Part shown: one piece after another, positions 1 to 5,785 of the stretch
Layout: every line of letters starts with the position of its first letter
Position numbering within the stretch: the first letter of the stretch is position 1
NCBI GenBank assembly: GCA_937951895.1
Contig: CALFER010000063.1
Span: 1 to 5,785, forward strand
Direction of reading: 5' to 3'
Length of the DNA stretch: 5,785 nucleotides
Origin: an uncultured bacterium
GTDB lineage: Bacteria; CSSED10-310; CALFER01
Translations under genes and position numbers: made by a program
Notes under the pieces: generated by a model
What the model saw: only the letters and a program-made list of their open reading frames with translations
The model's database searches: none
Told to the model about the DNA's origin: nothing

Positions 1-18
1 TTTGAAACATCAATTCTA

Positions 19-156
19 ATTGTCGTTGAGGCTCAGACACAATTGTCGCTTGACAATCCTGACAGGAGTGCGCCGCGAACCTCAAGATGCGGTTTGTCGA
101 ACGCTTACGGTGCAGTGATAGTAGATGTATCTCCCTTTATGTATTTCAACGACAAT
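19..156. repeat. Short inverted repeat pair (ATTGTCGTTGA / TCAACGACAAT)
   Basis: ATTGTCGTTGA at 19-29 is the exact reverse complement of TCAACGACAAT at 146-156. Between them, 42-57 reads ATTGTC-GCTT-GACAAT, a perfect 6-bp inverted repeat, and the octamer AATTGTCG occurs at 18-25 and 41-48. The 146-156 copy lies inside the recombinase-remnant zinc-ribbon codons (Ile-Val-Val-Glu). The cluster could reflect a local inversion or duplication, or a binding site. However, similar TGTCGTTGA strings occur elsewhere in the window (for example 3611-3620), so chance is possible. Confidence 0.35.
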
Positions 157-264
157 GGAGCACCCGCAGTGTGCGCATTTCAACAAACCTGAATAGGTGA
201 AGTCCCTTCGGTTGGTTCGGTCGGTTGTGCATCGACCACCGATTACTCTTTGAACATTGCGAGG
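82..264 (-). pseudogene. Large serine recombinase remnant (zinc-ribbon region)
   Basis: Reading the minus strand in the frame that stops with TGA at 84-82 gives a stretch containing NVQRVIGGRC, then DFTYSGLLKCAHCGCSIVVE, then GRYIYYHCT. This matches the pattern of the recombinase zinc beta-ribbon of large serine recombinases: the VQ-V-x-GR segment, (F/Y)SGL(I/L)KC-x-x-CGC, an EI-x-KG(R/K)Y core and YYHCT. In that family the domain lies after the catalytic resolvase domain and helps bind DNA in phage or element integration and excision. Cysteines encoded at 177-175, 168-166 and 114-112 are three of the four expected zinc ligands. The fourth, and the PYVREE-like helix that normally follows, are absent because the frame ends 9 codons after YYHCT. 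There is no catalytic domain upstream, where the neighbouring gene stops at 306, and no credible start. The piece is therefore a decayed fragment, not a working recombinase. Identification rests on motif recognition, not a search. Confidence 0.75.
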
Positions 265-305
265 CGATCGACTATCCCGGAGAAGAGACCTTTCGATAGG
301 GAGAA

Positions 306-2456
306 TCAGCGATACGAATACGCAATCGTCACACGATCGTAGTCGCCACGGATTGCGGTGAGATCGTCGGTCAGCATCGCGCCGTATAGCAGGATACCGG
401 ATAACTCATCAGTAATGTACGGCCAGATCATCTTCGGCAGAACCTCGATTCGATTGATTCCGTGCGCAATGTCCATCCGCTGAACATCAAATCCCTCGCC
501 GGTCTGCGGATCATACTGCGACCATGACGGCCAGAAGAACATTTCGCCGAACACATCCAGAAGGATCACCACCGGGACATTCTCGATCGGTTCCTCGAAG
601 TTCTGCACGTAGGCATACATATAGACTTCGTCACCGGGATGAAAATCAAACGATGAGAGCACCAGGCTGAAGGTGATCCCCTGCGGCTCCCAGGTCCAGA
701 TGCTGCCGTTCCCCTGGTAACTGTACAGCTTTTCACTCAAATCCCCCCAGATGAAGCCCGAATTCAGCGCGATGGGATGATGGGTGTCCAGGTATTCCCA
801 ACGATCTCCCAGATTGACCAAGGTGTTGTGACCGCTTCTTACGATGATTTCCCCACTGAATAGAGAATCGATTTCCTTCAAAATGCTCTTGGCATTCATT
901 TCTATCGGGTCCCAATTGACTCCATCATAATGCAGCATGAATCCTGGGAACCCGACCGCATAGATACTGTCAGTAGACGATCCGAAAACTCCATAAAAAC
1001 TTCTTTCACTTTTCATGTCCTGACGGATCAACGACCACGATTGTCCATCAAATCCGGCTATTGTTTCACACATTCCGACTGCATAGATCGGATAAGGTTC
1101 GATTCCCCAGATATCCTGGATGTAAAGATATTCATCAGGCAAGACCTCTGTCCAGTCATGACCGTCATAATGATACAAGCCGTCGCCGGGGTAAACGGGA
1201 TCGAAACCTCCGATATAGATGTCGTTCTCACTGGAACCCCAGACCGAATAGAAATGATAATAATCCGGGTTGAAGCATCGCACCCTGAGAGTGACACCGT
1301 CGAATGTCCAGCAGTACCGATCCGATACCAGATAGATCAGTCCGTCTTCATCCACCCACATGTCCTTCACGGTCTCCTGCAATCCATCATATAGCAACTG
1401 GGTAGTTATTCCGTCGAACCGGATGATGGCATCACCCGCGAGGTATACTTCGGTCGGCGATTTACGAAAGATACAGTTTATGTTCTTCGATGTAATGCCT
1501 CCGCAGGGCGTCACGGTTTCTCCCTCGACACGATACACGCCGCCGCCCAAGGTGGTGAACATGGTCAACCCCGCATCGTTGGACGAAATCTGCGAAATTG
1601 GGTAATGATTCCCAGTGTTGAAGAGTTCCTTCCACTCCGAACCATTCCAATGCACCAATCCGGGAGCGAGAAGGACATCATCCGAACCAAACACCCAAAT
1701 TTCATAGAAGAAATAGGACGATGGAGCATTCAGGTCGATCCACTCACTTCCGTTGTATCTCAGAACGGTTCCCTCCGGGCCGCATACAAAGACATTGTCC
1801 GGCGATGAACCGTGGATGTCATATAAATCCTCCGTCGTGTTGCTCGTCATCCGCTGCCATTCCGTTCCGTCGTAATGCGAGATACATCCATCGTCCCCGA
1901 TGACAAAGAGATCGTCCTCGTTGAAACCGAAAAGTGATCGGTAAAAGGTATCCAGCACATGTTTCTTTTCCCACCTCGACCCGTCAAACTCGAAAATCTC
2001 TGTGCCGCCCACCAGGACCCAACCCAGCGTGGGAGATACGATCTGTATCACCCTGGCCGTATCGTCTGTATCGAGAATACTATCTGTGAACTCCGATCCG
2101 TTATAATGCCTGATGATGTTGCCAATTCCAAAATACAGATCCGACGCCGATGTTCCGTCCAGGACATTAAAGGAATCGTAACTCCAGGTCGGAATGTACG
2201 TCCACCTTGATCCGTCGAACTGCAGGATTCGACCATCCTCCCCTCCGACGGTCGCATAACCGTCCGGAGTGACGCAAATTCGATGACCCCAGGATGCCGG
2301 GGGAAATCCGTCATCATTCTGCCAGAATGCAGCACGAGAGGATGGGTACAAGGTCATCATCAGGAATAACAGGATGAAACCCGGCATCCCTTTTCGGGAT
2401 GCCGGACGTTCGATCAGTCTCTCAGTAGATTTGTTGCAGCGATTCCGCTTCGTCAT
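306..2456 (-). CDS. Secreted protein with ~14 DG..W repeats (predicted beta-propeller) and C-terminal beta module
   Basis: A predicted exported protein of about 716 residues; function unknown. Residues 1-43 look like a Sec signal peptide with an unusually long basic n-region (about 24 residues), a hydrophobic core GFILLFLMM and a likely cut near SSRA-AFW. Residues about 52-592 hold roughly fourteen degenerate repeats of about 40 residues with the form (F/L/V)-x-x-(I/V)WG-S/E-x-x-D-(I/V)(Y/F)-x-x-G-x-x-x-x-(L/I)-x-(H/R)-(Y/F)(D/N)G-x-x-W. Clear copies are ISHYDGTEW, VLRYNGSEW, LVHWNGSEW, LYHYDGHDW and MLHYDGVNW. Such repeats are typical of propeller blades, so one long or two seven-bladed propellers is an inference. 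Residues 594-716 form a beta-rich C-terminal module (HPGD, ILLDVFG, WPSW, AMLTDD) shared with the kelch protein upstream. The frame stays open to a TTG at 2699, but that extension belongs to a gene remnant. ATG 2456 has AGGA seven bases upstream. ATG 2387 (MPGFILL) is an alternative start giving 693 residues. No catalytic motif is seen. Confidence 0.85.
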   Translation of the reverse strand: MTKRNRCNKSTERLIERPASRKGMPGFILLFLMMTLYPSSRAAFWQNDDGFPPASWGHRICVTPDGYATVGGEDGRILQFDGSRWTYIPTWSYDSFNVLDGTSASDLYFGIGNIIRHYNGSEFTDSILDTDDTARVIQIVSPTLGWVLVGGTEIFEFDGSRWEKKHVLDTFYRSLFGFNEDDLFVIGDDGCISHYDGTEWQRMTSNTTEDLYDIHGSSPDNVFVCGPEGTVLRYNGSEWIDLNAPSSYFFYEIWVFGSDDVLLAPGLVHWNGSEWKELFNTGNHYPISQISSNDAGLTMFTTLGGGVYRVEGETVTPCGGITSKNINCIFRKSPTEVYLAGDAIIRFDGITTQLLYDGLQETVKDMWVDEDGLIYLVSDRYCWTFDGVTLRVRCFNPDYYHFYSVWGSSENDIYIGGFDPVYPGDGLYHYDGHDWTEVLPDEYLYIQDIWGIEPYPIYAVGMCETIAGFDGQSWSLIRQDMKSERSFYGVFGSSTDSIYAVGFPGFMLHYDGVNWDPIEMNAKSILKEIDSLFSGEIIVRSGHNTLVNLGDRWEYLDTHHPIALNSGFIWGDLSEKLYSYQGNGSIWTWEPQGITFSLVLSSFDFHPGDEVYMYAYVQNFEEPIENVPVVILLDVFGEMFFWPSWSQYDPQTGEGFDVQRMDIAHGINRIEVLPKMIWPYITDELSGILLYGAMLTDDLTAIRGDYDRVTIAYSYR
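2381..2405 (-). repeat. Perfect 10-bp hairpin, possible terminator of the upstream remnant
   Basis: CCGGCATCCC (2381-2390) and GGGATGCCGG (2396-2405) are exact reverse complements around a 5-base loop, GAAAA on the minus strand. This is the strongest stem-loop noticed in the window. It lies 16 bases after the apparent stop (2424-2422) of the truncated remnant, the position expected of its intrinsic terminator, but the 3' side has only a short GTTTC and no real T-tract. It also sits inside the signal-peptide codons of the downstream gene and contains its alternative ATG at 2387, so it could affect expression of that gene by attenuation or by occluding translation. Confidence 0.6.
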
Positions 2457-2822
2457 AATACCGTCCTGACTCCGTGCGATGTCTCTCGATATGACCCGAT
2501 ATCTTCTCCCCATCGATGATGGATACTCCACAGACCCGCTTCGGGAAGAAAATCCGTCGTTGAGCAGCAGATACGCTGTTTCGTTCATCGCGAGACTCAG
2601 GTTGTACATCAACCCGTCCTGATTCACCAGAGTACCGGCTTCGTCATAAAAAGCAATGTACACTGTCGCCTGACGGTTTCCTGAATTCGTCAACGACAAA
2701 AGGGATTCATGCTCATAATTAGCGCTGCTCTCCGATAAATAAAGGCTTGAGTACTTCGCAGGATATTTTTGGACCAGATCGATGGCAGATTTGACATCCT
2801 TGCAGAGGATACGTGAAACAGG
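2422..2822 (-). pseudogene. Truncated, frameshifted C-terminal remnant of a surface-type protein
   Basis: Between the kelch gene and the DG..W repeat gene the minus strand carries a protein-like reading with no start. After stops at 2831-2829 and 2825-2823 the frame reads through YPAKYSSLYLSESS, then LLSLTNSGNRQATVYIAFYD, EAGTLVNQDG and TAYLLLNDGF. Near 2525-2540 this frame loses protein character. The frame reached by a 1-base deletion continues as SIIDGEKISGHIERHRTE, GRYYDEAESLQQIY and a TGA at 2424-2422. The pattern (NSG-x-x-x-A-x-V-x-I-x-FYD-x-xGTLV ... ISGHIE) resembles beta-sandwich repeats in bacterial secreted proteins, in which a strand-rich module ends in S-G-H/Y-x-E. There is no ATG or GTG before 2699, only CTG codons, so the N-terminus is missing. 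The fragment begins only about 25 bases after the kelch gene stop. It probably remains from a deletion or recombination event. If the frame loss is a sequencing error, it would still be 5'-truncated. Confidence 0.6.
2464..2467 (-). promoter_or_regulatory. Shine-Dalgarno for the DG..W repeat gene
   Basis: AGGA on the minus strand is followed by the 7-base spacer CGGTATT and then ATG at 2456-2454. This spacing favours 2456 over the longer TTG start at 2699. It also favours it over ATG 2387, where AAAAGGG abuts the ATG with no spacer and lies inside a hairpin. Confidence 0.55.
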
Positions 2823-2846
2823 TCAAAGTCAGATCATTGAAGGATT

Positions 2847-4259
2847 TCATCGTTGACTCCAAGAAAACACCCATTCGCCGGACACGCCGAGAATGGAGTT
2901 GACGGAGGGATCGGTCATCGCTGCGATGAACCGGGCATTGTCAAAGGAACCGGCATCGTCCGGCCAGGTAAATGATGCGATCAGGTCGATAGCGGTTATA
3001 CCGGGAGCGACCGAATTCAAAACAACACCATCCGGATCGGAAGACCAGGACGGATAGAACCAGTAGTCACCCAGAATATCGAGAATACAGAAGAACGGAG
3101 TTTGGTTGATGGGTTCATCGGAGGGGTTGCAGAGTGTTGCCGTCAGAGAACACGGATCTCCGGGCTGGAACAGATGAGAGGGCATGGTGAGTGTGACACC
3201 GAGAGGGCATGGCGGGGTTGAGGAAGAAGTTGGGGGAGGGGAAGACGTCGGGGTGATCGTCGGAGGAGCAGTTGGTGTCACGGTCGGTGTCGGAGTCGGC
3301 GGTTCGTAGTATTCCCACGTGTCGTTCAGCCAACCCCATGCATACCCGCCAAAAAGGACGATACGTTGTCGGATGGAATCGTAACAAATGGCAGTATTGG
3401 CTCTTCCGACAGGTTGAGGATGAACATCGATCTCTGTCCAGTCGATTCCATCGTATTCCCAAGTATCCTCCCAAAAATCACCAGGTGCTGCTCCAGAAAA
3501 CAATACTGTCTTTTGTCGCTTCTCATCATACGCCATCCAATGCTGGTCACGAACACCGGGGATGTGTTCAGTTTCAATTTCATTCCATGTCTCTCCATCG
3601 AATTCCCAGGTGTCGTTGAGCCTTCCTACTTCTCCGTTGCCACCAAAAACCACAATTACATTACGATTAGAATCGTATATGTACCCGAAGCCAATCCGGG
3701 GTTCAGGCGCTACCTCGGATTCGTGTAATTCCCAATTTGAGCCATCCCATGTCCAAGTTTCATTTTTACGGATAGGAGTCTCATCCGCACCTCCGAATAA
3801 CACAGTTTTTGAAATCACAGTCATGTATTCCATGCTATGGCCATAACGATCTGTTGGTTTGTTTATTGGATTCATCTCAGTCCACTGAGTCCCATCCCAC
3901 TCCCACGTGTCACCCAGATAGTCGAACCCACCTCGAAACCCACCGAAAATCACGACGACTTCTCGTTCTAGATCATACGCCATCCCGAAATTCATTCGGA
4001 AATTCGGCCAATCTCCTGCAGGAGCGTATTCACTCCATGTCGTTCCGTCGAATTCATAGTTGCCATAGTAACGCTCATCTTCACTTTGTATCCCACCGAA
4101 GAGAAAACACACTTCCCTGTTCACATCATAAATCATATTGTGGCTATCCATTGTTGGTGGTGAAAACTCAGGAGCAAGCTGAAACCACTTCGGCATCCCA
4201 AACACTTCAGCGATGACTATCAGAAGAAACAGATGAACGATCAGCAGGCACTTGTTCAT
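2847..4259 (-). CDS. Secreted six-blade kelch-repeat protein with C-terminal beta module
   Basis: A predicted exported protein of 470 residues. Residues 1-21 are a Sec signal peptide (MNK, then CLLIVHLFLLIVIAEVFG). Six kelch-type repeats of about 50 residues follow, each with YD-x-x-R-x-x-x-V-(L/I/V)FGG, a variable loop, then (D/N)-x-(T)WE(W/F/Y)DG-x-x-W. The FGG-type motifs fall near residues 54, 106, 156, 206, 254 and 303. Blade five has FSG instead of FGG. Six copies fit a closed propeller, a fold used for binding or, in some families, oxidation; no copper-oxidase ligand set is seen, so a binding role is only inferred. Residues about 319-351 are a Pro/Thr/Ser linker. Residues about 352-470 are a beta-rich module (QPGD, ILDILGD, YPSW, AAMTD, SWSQR at the stop) shared with the DG..W repeat protein. 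The frame is open back to 4430, but ATG 4259 is chosen because the signal peptide starts there, AGGA is 6 bases upstream, and the previous gene stops 2 bases before it. Confidence 0.9.
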   Translation of the reverse strand: MNKCLLIVHLFLLIVIAEVFGMPKWFQLAPEFSPPTMDSHNMIYDVNREVCFLFGGIQSEDERYYGNYEFDGTTWSEYAPAGDWPNFRMNFGMAYDLEREVVVIFGGFRGGFDYLGDTWEWDGTQWTEMNPINKPTDRYGHSMEYMTVISKTVLFGGADETPIRKNETWTWDGSNWELHESEVAPEPRIGFGYIYDSNRNVIVVFGGNGEVGRLNDTWEFDGETWNEIETEHIPGVRDQHWMAYDEKRQKTVLFSGAAPGDFWEDTWEYDGIDWTEIDVHPQPVGRANTAICYDSIRQRIVLFGGYAWGWLNDTWEYYEPPTPTPTVTPTAPPTITPTSSPPPTSSSTPPCPLGVTLTMPSHLFQPGDPCSLTATLCNPSDEPINQTPFFCILDILGDYWFYPSWSSDPDGVVLNSVAPGITAIDLIASFTWPDDAGSFDNARFIAAMTDPSVNSILGVSGEWVFSWSQR

Positions 4260-4261
4260 TA

Positions 4262-5660
4262 TCAGTCCTGTGGATTCCCGACAGCTTCTACATCGACCGG
4301 TAGCACGATCTGGACTGGTGTGCCGACTGCTGGATAGGTGATCAGTTCCGCAGGCTGTCCATTGCGGATCTTGAATCGGCGAATCACATTTTTCCTGAAA
4401 TATCCACCATTTCGATCTGCAATCCAACAATCGGAATTAACCGCATCACCCACTGGAGAGAGCATCAATGGTATTGAACTTGGTTTCTCCATCCATACAT
4501 ATTGACCAAATTGATTCCGACTGACCCGCTGAATCATCGGATATGGCGTAGGTGTGAAATCAGGAATCGGTGTAAAGGTTGGAGATCCTGCAGGAACTGT
4601 GGATGTCGGTTGTGGAGAAGGGGTTGATGTCGGATACGGAGTCCACGTTCCCTGAGGATTCGGTGTGCCCTCTATGTTCCAGCGGTCGGCTACCCAGACA
4701 AATTCAGCAGTCGTATATCCCCCTCCCGGTGCTTCGACTGACGTACGTTGAGCCTTTACCGAAATAGGCCGGTAATACTTAGCCAGCGAAGCCACAGCAG
4801 ACCCGGACGCAGTAAGTTTCACAATCTTGTTACCTTCGAAATCCGCCACGAAACACGAGTTCGGATCACCACCACAGTCCAACGCACAGGGATGAATGAT
4901 ATCCGTCGGACCATACCCCGGTGTCGAAATCGGTGTCACATCTCCGTTCGGCATAACTTTCACTACGGAGTTACGACCCCAATCCACCGCCCAGCAACTC
5001 CCATCATATGCTGCCGATACGGCATTGGGCGCAATCACAGCACAGTTCTCCAGAGGCGACCATGTCGGAGTCCCAACTGGTGTCGCGACTCTTGACTGAG
5101 CGATGATCTCGTCGTTGTAGTTCACTCGTACGATCCGGTTCCCCCTCATGTCGGCCACCCAGTAACTCGGAGGCCCTGGGGTGACGGTCGGTGGCGGTGG
5201 CGAGCCCGATGGTGTCGGTGTCCAGACCGGAGGCACGATATCCACATCGAACGGGAAATCGAACCGATCCAGTTCCCTCTCCTGCCCTTTGCAGTTCATC
5301 ATCAGCCCATTACTGTTCCAGAGTATCTTCGGACCGGTTGCAGTCATCACTTTGTATACCAGATGCATCGTGGAAAAATCATCCGACGACATCCGGATAT
5401 CACTGATATCTCCGGTTTCCGGAGACATGGTTACTCGACGAAGACATTTTTGAGAAAAACCAAACATCCAGTCCGGCAGATTTGTACTCAGTACTCCCGC
5501 CGGCAAAACCACTCCGAGAGAGAGATGCAACCAAGGGTGATTCCGGATTGTATCCGTTTTCAGATTGGAAGACGGTAACAGGCTCGCTCCACCACGCAGA
5601 GACAGAGTATAAAATGGCAAGGACAGCAATGATAAGTCTTCCAGTTATCGAACGATTCAT
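4262..5660 (-). CDS. Secreted NHL-like propeller protein with Pro/Thr linkers; reading frame broken near 5447-5459
   Basis: Reconstructed as about 465 residues across a frame break. The first frame gives a signal peptide (MNRSITGR, then LIIAVLAILYSVSA, cut before WW) and continues to FFSK at residue 71. The next frame picks up at CLRRVTMSPETG and runs to the TGA at 4264-4262. Removing one base from the T5 or A5 run of GGTTTTTCTCAAAAATGTC (minus strand) joins them; uncorrected, the first frame stops at 5400. Residues about 166-440 carry NHL/lyase-like blades: YWVADMRGNRIVRV, CWAVDWGRNSVVKV, CFVADFEGNKIVKL, FVWVADRWN and CWIADRNGG...VIRRFKI. Pro/Thr linkers lie at about 142-165 (bases 5165-5236) and about 331-374 (4538-4669). 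The second linker interrupts the propeller between blades. The C-terminus (VEAVGNPQD) lacks the module seen in the two downstream genes. Start 5660 has AGGAG 7 bases upstream, whereas ATG 5666 is only 1 base from it. An ATG at 5629 in the second frame gives 455 residues but no signal peptide. Confidence 0.8.
4266..4269 (-). promoter_or_regulatory. Shine-Dalgarno of the kelch gene, inside the upstream gene's last codons
   Basis: AGGA is followed by CTGATA and ATG at 4259-4257, a 6-base spacer. The TGA at 4264-4262 that ends the NHL-like gene lies within this spacer, giving the arrangement TGATAATG. Ribosomes terminating on the upstream gene would be positioned to reinitiate, so translational coupling is likely. 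This site decides the start over the open frame reaching 4430. Confidence 0.65.
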
Positions 5661-5666
5661 ATCCAT

Positions 5667-5785
5667 TCTCCTGATTCCCCGATGACCGAAACCGTTTTCG
5701 AATACGAAACTGAAATGTCACCAAACAATTGAACTCAAGTTTCGCACCCCTGCATAAACAGTTGAGGATAAAGAATTTCGGCGCA
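5667..5785 (-). other. 5' leader of the cluster, no confident promoter
   Basis: This is the 119 bases upstream of the first gene, fairly AT-rich. On the minus strand it contains TTGAGT, TTGTTT and TATTCG strings that could be parts of a sigma-70-like promoter, but none is a good match at good spacing. A small inverted repeat CGAAA-N4-TTTCG lies at 5687-5700 (plus-strand reading). No coding sequence or RNA gene was recognised here. Confidence 0.4.
5668..5672 (-). promoter_or_regulatory. Shine-Dalgarno of the NHL-like gene
   Basis: AGGAG is followed by AATGGAT and the ATG at 5660-5658, an ideal 7-base spacer. The first ATG of the MDMNRS reading (5666) is one base from the site and unlikely to be used. 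The second Met and its signal peptide are therefore preferred. Confidence 0.65.

Noticed and set aside
1..192. Open plus-strand frame 1 of 63 codons ending at TGA 190-192, reading ...VSPFMYFNDNGAPAV
   Set aside because: It is antisense to the recombinase zinc-ribbon reading, which has specific family motifs. The plus frame matches nothing I recognise and has no start in the window.
930..1394. Plus-strand open frame of 154 codons
   Set aside because: It lies entirely antisense to the DG..W repeat gene, has no recognisable domain, and no ribosome site was identified; it is a shadow of the repeat-coding sequence.
3207..3305. Low-complexity GT-rich stretch that might be a DNA repeat or a CRISPR-like array
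   Set aside because: It encodes the Pro/Thr/Ser linker of the kelch protein; the repetition comes from codon composition, with no regular spacer structure.
3809..4216. Plus-strand open frame of 135 codons, and similar ones at 3272-3846
   Set aside because: Antisense to the kelch repeats. The translations are rich in His, Arg and Ser without domain patterns, as expected for complementary-frame shadows.
4260..4430. N-terminal extension of the kelch gene back to 4430
   Set aside because: It overlaps the 3' end of the NHL-like gene in another frame. The signal peptide, Shine-Dalgarno and 2-base spacing all support the start at 4259.
5667..5785. A sigma-70-like promoter ahead of the first gene (TTGTTT with TATTCG at 18-base spacing)
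   Set aside because: The -10 match is poor and the region is short, so it does not stand out from background.

Overview
All recognisable coding sequence in this window lies on the minus strand. It reads from the right-hand end to the left as a small cluster of three secreted beta-propeller proteins. The genes have Shine-Dalgarno (AGGA/AGGAG-type) starts, Sec-type signal peptides and long Pro/Thr-rich linkers of the PTPTPT kind. This points to a bacterium with an extensive surface or secreted proteome, plausibly an uncultured candidate-phylum or metagenome-assembled genome. The sequence alone does not allow a phylum to be named.

Layout in the direction of transcription. (1) 5667-5785 is the 5' leader with no confident promoter. 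(2) 5660-4262 is an NHL-like propeller protein whose reading frame is broken by an apparent single extra base in a homopolymer near 5447-5459. The signal peptide is in one frame and the rest of the protein in the next. (3) 4259-2847 is a kelch-repeat protein that starts 2 bases after the stop of the previous gene, so the two are probably translationally coupled. It has six kelch blades, a Pro/Thr linker and a C-terminal beta-rich module. (4) 2822-2422 is a 5'-truncated, frameshifted remnant of a different surface-protein gene (a beta-sandwich-like C-terminus). It is followed by a perfect 10-bp-stem hairpin at 2381-2405. (5) 2456-306 is a protein of about 716 residues with roughly fourteen degenerate 40-residue DG..W repeats. 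It ends in the same C-terminal module as the kelch protein. (6) 264-82 is a remnant of a large serine recombinase carrying the recombinase zinc-ribbon motif.

The theme is three unrelated-looking propeller repeat families encoded together. Two of them share a C-terminal module of about 120 residues that ends at the stop codon in an aromatic/polar stretch plus Arg. This module is the best candidate for something undescribed, for example a surface-sorting or anchoring domain, but the role is inference. The two gene remnants, one from a recombinase, suggest the locus has been rearranged.
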